64,000 bases of DNA from Flavobacterium cupriresistens (GTDB lineage: Bacteria > Bacteroidota > Bacteroidia > Flavobacteriales > Flavobacteriaceae): assembly GCF_020911925.1 (NCBI RefSeq), contig NZ_CP087134.1:3596001-3660000 (forward strand), read 5' to 3'. Both the position numbers and the translations under genes were made by a program. The notes beneath the pieces are model-generated. The model saw nothing but the letters and a program-made list of their open reading frames with translations, had not been told where the DNA came from and made no database searches. This document shows positions 18,453-26,133 of the stretch, one piece after another. Numbering within the stretch: the first letter of the stretch is position 1; each line of letters opens with the position of its first letter.

Positions 18453-20078
18453 CTACTTTTTGGTTGTGATTTCAATCACACCATTTTTCCCTTTATCGCC
18501 ATATTTTTCTATAGCCTGAGTGCCTTTAAAAACACTCATTTTTTCTATATCAAGTGCGTCAATATCATCCATAGAAGTACCATCTGTCAGTACAACGCCA
18601 TCTACGATGATAAGTTGTTTAGCAGAACTTCCGCCTGATTTTACGATAACTTTTGGCTTAGATTGACTGTAGTAGGTTATAGAAGTAGTTTCGTTTTTGT
18701 CCCCATCAGTACTTACATTCACGTTTGTATTTACATTGGTTTTGAAGGTTGTGATCACATGAGTATTTGTTGTACCATTTGTAGGATCACTTTTGCCAGT
18801 AGTAGTATTAGTTTTAACATCGGTATTGGTATTAGTTTTTTGAGTTTTCTTGATTTTTATCTTTGATGCTTCGGTTGCGTCCTTTTGAAATTCGTTTTTT
18901 GTAACGACAATTATTTTCTTAGACCCGTTTTCCTCAGTTTTAATGATAATACCACAGTCTTTGATAGCATCAGAACCCGAAATATGAAGGGCCTGCGTTT
19001 CTTCTTTACCGTTTTTAAGATCAACTTTAATAGAGGTCAATTCATTATTTGAATTCCTTTTTGTTTCAGAAATAACGGCATCAACATTGTGCTCCGCTTT
19101 TAACTTTTCGGTGATTGTTGCAAGCTCTTGATCTGTGGTTGTTTTTTTGATTTCGTAAACATCCATTCCTTTTACTTTTTCAGCAGCACTGTTTTTTTGA
19201 GTTTGCTCTTTTTCGTGGGCTACGACTTCAATCTGAAATAGAAGTACAAACGCTACAAGTGCTGGAATTACGGTATAATACTTCCAGTAATTCCGCTTTT
19301 TTGATTGATTTTGATTTAACATAACGATTCGTTTTTTGATTAATGATTGATAAAAATGATTGGTGATGGCAACACAATTTTCGTGTGTTGTTATTTTTAA
19401 AAGCGTGTACTGATACGCTTTTTTGTCGGAAAGTTTTTTTGCTGCCTCATTATCTGCAATAAACTCGAGATTTTGAGTAATCGCTTTTTTATAAAGCCAG
19501 ACAAGGGGATTGAACCAAAACAAAATACTGAAGATTCTGGAAACCAAAACATCTACAGTATGGTTCTGATCGCTGTGTACTTTTTCATGTTCAATAATAT
19601 TCTCTAATTCTGTAGCCGTGTATAGTGATGAGTTATACACAATGTATTCAAAATAAGAGAACGGAGCTATATTCTCCTTGACATCAATAAATTTAAAATC
19701 GGCTTGTTGTTTTACCTTTTTACCTTTTAGAATAGCATTTAAACTATAAAAATCTATTGCGAATTTTATCAGCAAAGCCATGAAGCCAATGCCATAACAG
19801 GCTAGAAGCACATAATTCCAATTGATTTCAAAAAGAGGATTTTCAATTGTTTGCGTAAAAACAGGTTGAAAATCCGGATTTTGTGTTGAAGCAGGGGCAA
19901 CCCATACATTTTTGGTGTACACTATAAAGGGCAATACTACAGAAGTGATTAAACCGGTCAATAAAAACCATCTGTTACTGGTAAAGAAGGTTTCTTTGCG
20001 CAGTAAAAAATAATAGGCAGTATAAAACAAGAGTAACAATCCACCTGATTTTGCGATATAAATGAATAGTGCTTCCAT
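18453..20078 (-). CDS. M56-family (BlaR1-like) membrane metallopeptidase, copy 2 with plug-like C-terminus
   Basis: The 541-residue protein is a close paralogue of copy 1 over the first 390 residues, with the same membrane segments and the zinc motif HEKVH at 164-168. The C-terminus differs. After a Thr/Asn/Lys-rich linker it ends in about 65 residues resembling the TonB-dependent receptor plug fold: IIVDGVVL, then MDDIDALDIEKMSVFKG, then YGDKGKNGVIEITTKK. Such tails occur on flavobacterial M56 proteins and may dock to another envelope protein, which is inference. The BlaI copy 2 gene ends 7 nt before its start. Copy 1 of BlaI follows after 30 nt. Confidence 0.88.
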   Translation of the reverse strand: MEALFIYIAKSGGLLLLFYTAYYFLLRKETFFTSNRWFLLTGLITSVVLPFIVYTKNVWVAPASTQNPDFQPVFTQTIENPLFEINWNYVLLACYGIGFMALLIKFAIDFYSLNAILKGKKVKQQADFKFIDVKENIAPFSYFEYIVYNSSLYTATELENIIEHEKVHSDQNHTVDVLVSRIFSILFWFNPLVWLYKKAITQNLEFIADNEAAKKLSDKKAYQYTLLKITTHENCVAITNHFYQSLIKKRIVMLNQNQSKKRNYWKYYTVIPALVAFVLLFQIEVVAHEKEQTQKNSAAEKVKGMDVYEIKKTTTDQELATITEKLKAEHNVDAVISETKRNSNNELTSIKVDLKNGKEETQALHISGSDAIKDCGIIIKTEENGSKKIIVVTKNEFQKDATEASKIKIKKTQKTNTNTDVKTNTTTGKSDPTNGTTNTHVITTFKTNVNTNVNVSTDGDKNETTSITYYSQSKPKVIVKSGGSSAKQLIIVDGVVLTDGTSMDDIDALDIEKMSVFKGTQAIEKYGDKGKNGVIEITTKK

Positions 20079-20085
20079 AAAATGA

Positions 20086-20454
20086 TTATTTTTCTTCTTT
20101 TGGACTTTCGATCATGGCTAAGATTTCACGTAATTCAGCGGCAGAAATTTTCTCTTCTTTAGCAAAAAAAGACACCATACTTTTATACGAACTATTGAAA
20201 TAATTATCGATAGCGGTACTCATAAAACCTTTGCGATAATCTTCGATGCTTACAATCGGATAATATTGGTGGGTGTTTCCAAAGGCATTATGATTTACAT
20301 ATCCTTTTTCTTCCAGATTGCGCACTATAGTCGAAAGCGTATTGTAGTGCGGTTGGTCTTCTGTAATCTCGGCTTGAACTTCTTTTACGAATGCTTTTTT
20401 TAGCTTCCATAAAATGTGCATGATTTCCTCTTCTTTGTTCGTTAGCTTTTGCAT
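20086..20454 (-). CDS. BlaI/MecI-family repressor, copy 2
   Basis: The 122-residue winged-helix repressor is the first gene of the BlaI/M56 unit. The DNA-binding domain runs from MQKLTNKEEEIMHILWKLKK to about residue 80 (includes LSTIVRNLEEKGYV). The C-terminal dimerisation helix follows (AAELREILAMIESPKEEK). I chose the ATG at 20454 because the longer frame, to 20502, would begin inside the palindromic operator. Family members repress their own operon until the partner M56 protease inactivates them. The double palindrome just upstream fits autoregulation. Confidence 0.92.
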   Translation of the reverse strand: MQKLTNKEEEIMHILWKLKKAFVKEVQAEITEDQPHYNTLSTIVRNLEEKGYVNHNAFGNTHQYYPIVSIEDYRKGFMSTAIDNYFNSSYKSMVSFFAKEEKISAAELREILAMIESPKEEK

Positions 20455-20480
20455 GTTTTCTAATTTTAATTCAAAACTAC

Positions 20481-20531
20481 AACTATTTTTATAGTTACGC
20501 AACTATAAAAATAGTTATTTAACTATTTTTT
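20481..20531 (-). promoter_or_regulatory. Double palindromic operator before BlaI copy 2
   Basis: AACTATTTTTATAGTT (20481-20496) and AACTATAAAAATAGTT (20501-20516) are each palindromic, with 6-bp arms around 4 bp, and they are reverse complements of one another across ACGC. A further half-like copy AACTATTTTTTA lies at 20520-20531. The position 27 nt upstream of the start codon and the symmetry make this the likely binding site of the BlaI proteins. Confidence 0.75.
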
Positions 20532-20605
20532 ACGTTTGAATTGTGTTTGAAGCGCTGTAAAGCCTCTCAAATTAGCCTGTAGAGCGTAATTGAGCTAAAT
20601 GTTTT

Positions 20606-20743
20606 TTAACACATAGAAACATAGATTTTGAATTTACAATTTGAGAAGCTTTTAGAAAATCATGATTTTTTCACATAGTTTATATGATCTATTATAAGTG
20701 AAACTTCTTTTTAAGCTTTGCTAACTATGTCTCTATGTGTTAA
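20606..20743. repeat. ACACATAGA-type element with 19-bp terminal inverted repeats
   Basis: TTAACACATAGAAACATAG at the left end is matched with one mismatch by the reverse complement of CTATGTCTCTATGTGTTAA at the right end, giving a 138-bp element. Its left half (20606-20678) is the inverted partner of 15587-15660. No gene is visible between 20532 and 20816. Confidence 0.65.
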
Positions 20744-20816
20744 AATTAAAGCACGCAAAAGCCTCAATTTAGTATTATTAAATTGAAAATGCGTTTATTG
20801 TAATCGGAATGCGTAG

Positions 20817-22034
20817 TTAAGAAACCTTTTCGTCAATCAAAGCTTTCTTGATCCACAGACAACAAAGAGTAGCGATGATTCCGATAGAAGCCATGAAAAA
20901 CCAGTTTATTTGATAGCCCAGTCTGGCAATAATTTCAAAACCAATTTTGGAACTCATAATATGTGCCAAGCTAAAACTCATGGTATAAAGCGCCATATAG
21001 CGGCCTTCTTGACCATGCGGAGCACGACTCAAAGCAAAAGCATTAGAGAATGGAAAGGTTAAGATTTCTCCAATAGAGATGCAAATCATACTAATGACCA
21101 GTATTCCGGCCCAAACATTAATAAGTAACATGAAGAAACTTAAAGACATTACAAGTGAACCCAGTAAGATGATTTTTATTTTAGGGAAACTTTTTCGCTC
21201 CATAAAACCGACTATTGGCATTTCAAAAGCAAAAATCATAAGTCCGTTTAACGTCATTAATAAACCGGTTTGGAATTCGGTTAAACTAAATTTTTCGTTA
21301 TGATATAAAGGTAAGGTCGTAAAAAGCTGAAAGAAAATCATGCCTGTTACAAAGCTTACAAATAAGAAAACCCAAAAGATCTTATCATGAAAAACAGATT
21401 TTATAGCCACAGGACTTTCAGTTTTGTCGTTATGTGGAACTTTTTTCTTTTCTTTTACCAATAAAGCAAAAATCAATATGGCAACAATACAAGACGCTCC
21501 ATCAACCCAGAACAAACCTGAATAACCGATTCCCATAATGATCAAACCACCTAAAGCGGGTCCGGCAGCAAAGCCAAGATTTACGGCTAAACGAACCAAT
21601 GTTAAGGCTCGGGTTCTGTTTTCCGGTTTTGCGTAAGCGCTTAAAGAAACAAACATAGCCGGCCTAAACATATCTGCAATGACCATTAGAACAAACATGG
21701 AAGCGCAGAGTGCCCAGAAAGTGGTTACATATTGAATAAAGAAGAGTGATACTCCACTAGTGAATAAACTAAAAATCATGATTTTATAAAACCCAATTTT
21801 GTCGGATAATTTTCCTCCCAGCCAAGATCCTAACATAGATCCTAAACCAAATGAAACCATAATCCAACCTACCTGATTGTATGAAAAATGCAGGTCCTCT
21901 TTTAAGTACTTTGATAAAAAGGGAAGCACCATAGTACCGGCACGATTAATAAAAGTGACTAGTGTAAGTATCCAAATTTCTCTTGAAAATCCTTTAAAAT
22001 TATTGATGTAGTGGGTAAAAGCAGTTTTGAGCAT
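20817..22034 (-). CDS. MFS multidrug-type transporter
   Basis: The 405-residue inner-membrane protein has about twelve membrane segments. The loop between segments 2 and 3 carries the MFS signature GSWLGGKLSDKIGFYK. A second, weaker copy lies in the second half (MERKSFPKIK). The overall pattern is that of drug:H+ antiporters of the DHA1 type. The substrate is not visible. It is divergent from the DUF1684 gene, with 97 nt between the start codons. No regulator is adjacent. Confidence 0.8.
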   Translation of the reverse strand: MLKTAFTHYINNFKGFSREIWILTLVTFINRAGTMVLPFLSKYLKEDLHFSYNQVGWIMVSFGLGSMLGSWLGGKLSDKIGFYKIMIFSLFTSGVSLFFIQYVTTFWALCASMFVLMVIADMFRPAMFVSLSAYAKPENRTRALTLVRLAVNLGFAAGPALGGLIIMGIGYSGLFWVDGASCIVAILIFALLVKEKKKVPHNDKTESPVAIKSVFHDKIFWVFLFVSFVTGMIFFQLFTTLPLYHNEKFSLTEFQTGLLMTLNGLMIFAFEMPIVGFMERKSFPKIKIILLGSLVMSLSFFMLLINVWAGILVISMICISIGEILTFPFSNAFALSRAPHGQEGRYMALYTMSFSLAHIMSSKIGFEIIARLGYQINWFFMASIGIIATLCCLWIKKALIDEKVS

Positions 22035-22085
22035 TGTAAATTGGTTATTTACAACAAAGTTAGAAAACTTTGTAACGTAGAGCGG

Positions 22086-22116
22086 TTGCTGCTTTGTTAC
22101 TTTTAAACTATTTTTG
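22086..22116 (+). promoter_or_regulatory. Bacteroidota-type promoter of the DUF1684-tatD unit
   Basis: TTG at 22086-22088 and TATTTTTG at 22109-22116 are 20 bp apart. The -7 element ends 15 nt before the ATG at 22132, which argues against any start further upstream. Confidence 0.65.
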
Positions 22117-22131
22117 CATAAAATTTTAAAG

Positions 22132-22731
22132 ATGAAAAAATATATTGCATTTGTTTTGTTGCTGACCTGTGCTTTAGGTTTTAGCCAAAAGAAATTTAAG
22201 CAGAGCGATGCTGAAAAATTTCAGAAGAAAATTAATTCAGAATACGCTGACGCTAAGACAAGTCCGTTAATGGCGGAGGACCTTAAAACTTTTAAAGCCT
22301 TAGATTTTTATCCAATAAATCAAGCCTTTTTTGTGAATGCTGTTTTTGAAAAAGCAGTAAATGAAAAGGTTTTTGAAATGAAAACCACCGGAACAAGAAC
22401 ACCAAAATACATTAAGTACGGAACAGTTACTTTTAAGATAAATGGAGTTCAATGTCAATTGAATGTGTATCGAAATATAGAACTCTCTAAAAATCCCGAG
22501 TATAAGAATCATTTATTCTTGCCATTTTCAGATTTAACCTGTGGCAAAGAAAGTTATATAGGAGGAAGATATATTGACCTAGAAATTCCGAAAGGCAATA
22601 CAATTGCTATCGATTTCAATCAGGCCTACAATCCGTATTGTGCCTATAATCACAAATATTCTTGCCCGATTGTTCCATTGGAGAATGATTTGAAGGTTGA
22701 AATTAAAGCAGGTGTGAAAACCTTTCACTAA
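22132..22731 (+). CDS. DUF1684 domain protein, secreted
   Basis: The 199-residue product starts with a signal peptide (MKKYIAFVLLLTCALGFSQ) and continues as a DUF1684 domain with the family blocks YIKYGTVTF, LFLPFSDLTCGKESYIGGRYIDL and DFNQAYNPYCAY. No biochemical role is established for this family. The start ATG at 22132 was chosen because a frame opening 18 nt earlier would begin inside the promoter. The stop overlaps the start of the next gene (TAATG), so the two are translationally coupled. Confidence 0.88.
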   Translation: MKKYIAFVLLLTCALGFSQKKFKQSDAEKFQKKINSEYADAKTSPLMAEDLKTFKALDFYPINQAFFVNAVFEKAVNEKVFEMKTTGTRTPKYIKYGTVTFKINGVQCQLNVYRNIELSKNPEYKNHLFLPFSDLTCGKESYIGGRYIDLEIPKGNTIAIDFNQAYNPYCAYNHKYSCPIVPLENDLKVEIKAGVKTFH

Positions 22732-23381
22732 TGGAATTCTTCAATTTTCATACGCATCAGTTTACCAATCAATCTGATATCTTAGAATTGGTCAATCAAT
22801 ATCCACAAGAATTTGATGATAGCATTCCGTTTTATTCCATTGGAATTCATCCTTGGTACATTACGGAAGACAGATTAGAAAGCGATCTGAAAATTGTTGA
22901 AGAAAAATTGCAAACTAAAAATTGTCTGGCTGTCGGGGAGTGTGGTTTAGACAAACGTACAGAAGTTCCGTTGGACTTGCAGATAACAGTTTTTGAAAAA
23001 CAATTGATTCTTGCAGAAAAATACAGAAAACCGGTAGTAATTCATTGTGTAGCTGCTTTTCAGGAAGTGATTGCAATCAAAAAAAGAATGAAAATCACTG
23101 TTCCGATGATTGTGCATGGTTTTTCAAAAAACAATCAGATCGCGAACCAACTTGTTAAAGAAGGATTTTATATTTCGTTTGGAAAGTACCTACTCAGAAA
23201 TTCTGAATTGAAAACGGTTTTCCAGCAAGTCCCAAACGATCGTTTTTTCCTGGAAACAGACACCACTCAGGAAACAATTCAGGAAGTATATACTCTTGCA
23301 TCAGCATACAAGAATTTAGACAGTAAGGAACTGGAAGCAATCATTTCAAACAACTATAAAGCAGTCTTCCAAAAAACCTGA
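22731..23381 (+). CDS. TatD-family metal-dependent hydrolase
   Basis: The 216-residue protein has all metal-site residues of the TatD family: HTH at residues 7-9, Glu70 in GECGLD, His105 in VIHC, His129 in IVHGFS and Asp177 in LETDT. TatD proteins are cytoplasmic 3'-5' DNases or related hydrolases with a TIM-barrel fold. At 216 residues it is shorter than the typical 260, as in many Bacteroidota members. It overlaps the DUF1684 gene by one base. The gene ends in a short tandem repeat region. Confidence 0.9.
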   Translation: MEFFNFHTHQFTNQSDILELVNQYPQEFDDSIPFYSIGIHPWYITEDRLESDLKIVEEKLQTKNCLAVGECGLDKRTEVPLDLQITVFEKQLILAEKYRKPVVIHCVAAFQEVIAIKKRMKITVPMIVHGFSKNNQIANQLVKEGFYISFGKYLLRNSELKTVFQQVPNDRFFLETDTTQETIQEVYTLASAYKNLDSKELEAIISNNYKAVFQKT

Positions 23382-23452
23382 AACCTGAAACGTGAAACCT
23401 GAAACAAAAGAAACCTGAAACAAAAGAAACAAAAGAACAAAAGATATTAATT
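23376..23452. repeat. Short tandem repeats (CTGAAAC / AAAGAAAC)
   Basis: Repeated AACCTGAAAC and AACAAAAGAA units fill the gap between tatD and tcdA. The same word family appears at 27236-27330 and, as AAACATG, at 47139-47213. Confidence 0.6.
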
Positions 23453-23472
23453 TTTTAAACAATACAGATAAT

Positions 23473-24189
23473 ATGGCAGAGTGGACAGAAAGAGCCGAGC
23501 TTTTATTTACCAAAGAAGGATTAGAAAACTTGCAAAACTCCAATGTTTTGGTAGTTGGCTTAGGTGGTGTGGGATCATTTGCAGCTGAGTTTTTGGCCAG
23601 AGCAGGTGTGGGGAGTATGACCATTGTGGATGGCGATGTAGTAGATATTACCAATATAAACAGACAATTACCGGCTTTGCATTCTACAGTTGGAGAGCCA
23701 AAAATAAAGATCGTAGGAGACCGTTTGATGGATATTAATCCGGAATTAAAACTGACGCGAGTTCAGGAATTTTTATCTCCTGAGCGTGCTTTTGAAATTG
23801 TTACTCCTGAATTTGACTACGTTCTGGACTGTATTGACAGTATTACTCCGAAGTTAAATTTAATATTTGCTGCAAAACGAAAAAGAGTAAAAATCATTAG
23901 TAGTATGGGTGCTGGTGGAAAAATGTTAGCTTCGAAAGTAAAAGTTACTGATATTTCTAAAACCATAAATTGCTATTTTTCTAAAACCATTCGCAAGCGT
24001 TTGAAAGAAGCAAAAATCAATAAATTGAAAGTTGTTTTTTCTTCAGAAATTCAAGATGAGAAAAGTTTGAAATTAACAGACGGAAAAAACTTCAAAAAAT
24101 CATTCTACGGAACCAACAGTTATATGCCCGGTTTATTTGGTCTTCATGCTGCCGAGACGGTGATTAGATATTTGCTTACTAAAGTTTAG
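23473..24189 (+). CDS. tcdA: tRNA threonylcarbamoyladenosine dehydratase
   Basis: The 238-residue E1-like protein carries the nucleotide-binding motif GLGGVGS (residues 29-35), followed by AEFLARAGVG and the acidic DGDVVDITNINRQ segment that is diagnostic for TcdA (CsdL). It activates t6A37 with ATP to form the cyclic derivative ct6A in tRNAs that read ANN codons. The C-terminal GTNSYMPGLFG block fits the family. It lacks the two zinc-binding CxxC pairs of MoeB/ThiF enzymes, which supports TcdA over those. Confidence 0.93.
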   Translation: MAEWTERAELLFTKEGLENLQNSNVLVVGLGGVGSFAAEFLARAGVGSMTIVDGDVVDITNINRQLPALHSTVGEPKIKIVGDRLMDINPELKLTRVQEFLSPERAFEIVTPEFDYVLDCIDSITPKLNLIFAAKRKRVKIISSMGAGGKMLASKVKVTDISKTINCYFSKTIRKRLKEAKINKLKVVFSSEIQDEKSLKLTDGKNFKKSFYGTNSYMPGLFGLHAAETVIRYLLTKV

Positions 24190-24315
24190 TCGCAGTTTAC
24201 AGTTGCAGTTTGCAGTCACAGTTTGCAGTCGCAGTTTGCAGACACAGTTTACAGACACAGTTTACAGACACAGTTTGCAGACACAGTTTGCAGACACAGT
24301 TTACAGACACAGTTA
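24190..24315. repeat. 13-bp tandem repeat
   Basis: A unit of the form GCAGACACAGTTT repeats about nine times, with G/A and C/T variation, directly after the tcdA stop. The repeat ends about 50 nt before the next gene. I see no reading frame or hairpin in it. Confidence 0.8.
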
Positions 24316-24363
24316 AAAAACTCAGAACCTTAGTAGCTCAGAACCTCAGAGACTTAAAAAAAA

Positions 24364-25026
24364 ATGATAAAAACAGTAATTTTTGATATGGACGGCGTTA
24401 TTGTCGATACGGAACCCGTTCACCGTTACGCTTATTACAAACAATTTTCTGAGCTCGATATTGAGGTTTCAGAAGAAATGTATACTTCGTTTACCGGATT
24501 TTCGACACGAAATACGTTTCAAACGCTAAAAGGGCATTTCCCGACTATAACACTGGAAGTAGAGGATTTGATTCAAAGAAAAAGAACAATTTTCAACGAT
24601 GCTTTCGATACCAAAGAAGATTTGTATCTGTTGGAGGGTGTGGAAGATTTGATCAAAGATTTATATGCGAGCGGAATCCAGTTAATTTTAGCATCTTCAG
24701 CATCGAAAGTAACCATTGAACGTGTTTTTAGCCGATTTAATTTGCATCAGTATTTTACGGATCTTGTGAGTGGGGAAGACTTCCCGCAATCAAAGCCCAA
24801 TCCGGCTATTTTTTTGCATGCGGCATCCCTTTCAAAAGCACCGAAAGAGAACTGTATTGTGATTGAAGACAGCACTAATGGTGTGCTGGCTGCCAAAGGT
24901 GCAGACATCTTTTGTGTAGGTTACAACAGCCCACATTCTAAAATGCAGGATTTGTCAGCTTCGGATTTAATTATCAATGACTTCAAGGAATTAAATGCTG
25001 AAAAAATATCGCAATTAGGCGCTTGA
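24364..25026 (+). CDS. HAD-superfamily phosphatase, beta-phosphoglucomutase-like
   Basis: The 220-residue protein has the four HAD motifs: FDMDGVIVDTE (nucleophile Asp8, acid Asp10), a Ser in LASSAS, Lys in SKPNP, and the acidic pair in VIEDSTNG. The helical cap between motifs I and II is of the beta-phosphoglucomutase/phosphatase class. The substrate is probably a small sugar phosphate, but it cannot be named from sequence. It is on the same strand as tcdA but separated by the tandem repeat. Confidence 0.87.
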   Translation: MIKTVIFDMDGVIVDTEPVHRYAYYKQFSELDIEVSEEMYTSFTGFSTRNTFQTLKGHFPTITLEVEDLIQRKRTIFNDAFDTKEDLYLLEGVEDLIKDLYASGIQLILASSASKVTIERVFSRFNLHQYFTDLVSGEDFPQSKPNPAIFLHAASLSKAPKENCIVIEDSTNGVLAAKGADIFCVGYNSPHSKMQDLSASDLIINDFKELNAEKISQLGA

Positions 25027-25096
25027 ATTATGTAAAATTTAACATTTGTTAGCTGATTGAATTGTAAATTTGAATAAAACAAATAAACCTAAAACA

Positions 25097-25939
25097 ATGA
25101 AAAAACTACTTATTGCATTAGCCCTTTTTATGGCTCCTTTTGCTTCAGAAGCACAGGTTAGAACACCACAGGCAAGTCCAAAAGCTTATATCAAACAAAC
25201 GGTTGGTTTAACCGATGTTGAGGTTACCTATTCAAGACCCGGAGCGAGAGGTAGAGCTGTATTTGGAAATTTAGTTCCGTTTGGAAAATTGTGGAGAACT
25301 GGTGCTAATGAAAATACGATCATTAACTTCGGCGATGATGTTGTAATTGATGGTAAAACATTAAAAAAAGGGAAATATGCAATTTATACGATTCCTAAAA
25401 TAGAAAGCTGGGAAGTGATTTTCTATCTTTCTACTGACAACTGGGGATTGCCTGAAAACTGGAACGATGCTTATGTTGCCTTAAGAACGACAGTGAAAGA
25501 AGATGCTTTGCCAAAACCGGTTGAAACTTTTACAATTGGTATTAATGGTTTAGATCCTAATTTCGGTTTTCTGGAAATCGCATGGGAAAATTCACATGTT
25601 GCTTTAAAATTTGAAGTTCCAACTGCAAAAACAGCTACGGCAAGTATCGAGAAAGTATTGGCAGGACCATCATCAGGAGATTACTTTGATGCAGCGCAAT
25701 ATACATTTCAGTCAAACGGAAATATTGCCGATGCCAGAACTTATGTGGACAAATCATTGGACATGAGTGCTGAAAAACCATATTACATTTTAAGATTAAA
25801 ATCACTAATTCAGGCAAAACAAGGCGATAAAAAAGGAGCAATTGAAACAGCAAAAGCCTCTTTAGCAGCTGCTGAAACGGCCAAGAATCAGGATTACGTA
25901 AAAATGAACAAAGACAGCATCACAGAGTGGAGCAGATAA
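25097..25939 (+). CDS. DUF2911 domain protein, secreted
   Basis: The 280-residue product has a signal peptide (MKKLLIALALFMAPFASEAQ) and a DUF2911 domain covering about residues 25-170, with YSRPGARGRAVFG and RTGANENT as recognisable blocks. The C-terminal 100 residues look like helical TPR-type sequence (YFDAAQYTF, YVDKSLDM, GDKKGAIETAK). The function of the family is not known. A TAAATTTG element at 25065-25072 could be its promoter, which is why I prefer the ATG at 25097 over an earlier TTG at 25070. Confidence 0.88.
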   Translation: MKKLLIALALFMAPFASEAQVRTPQASPKAYIKQTVGLTDVEVTYSRPGARGRAVFGNLVPFGKLWRTGANENTIINFGDDVVIDGKTLKKGKYAIYTIPKIESWEVIFYLSTDNWGLPENWNDAYVALRTTVKEDALPKPVETFTIGINGLDPNFGFLEIAWENSHVALKFEVPTAKTATASIEKVLAGPSSGDYFDAAQYTFQSNGNIADARTYVDKSLDMSAEKPYYILRLKSLIQAKQGDKKGAIETAKASLAAAETAKNQDYVKMNKDSITEWSR

Positions 25940-25963
25940 AAAAAGATTCTTTGAATCTTTTTT
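25938..25963 (+). terminator. Terminator of the DUF2911 gene
   Basis: AAAAAAAGATTC pairs with GAATCTTTTTT around TTT, immediately overlapping the stop codon region and followed by a T-run. Confidence 0.75.
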
Positions 25964-25980
25964 AAAATTTCAAAATATTT

Positions 25981-26019
25981 AAAATTCCAAATTCCAAATT
26001 TAGTGGGATTTGGGATTTT
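25981..26019. repeat. AATTCCAAATTCC-type repeat, copy 2
   Basis: AAAATTCCAAATTCCAAATT is followed by GGGATTTGGGATTTTT. The first part matches the arm of the lon terminator at 2878-2908. Confidence 0.55.
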
Positions 26020-26133
26020 TTTTTGTGGTTTAAATTGCTTTGCAATATGGTTTTTTTGTGTGCTATTTTTCTTTGGTCGGATGGATTAGCTAATGGTATT
26101 TTATTTTTAGTCATGCATTTTTTCTTGCAACCT

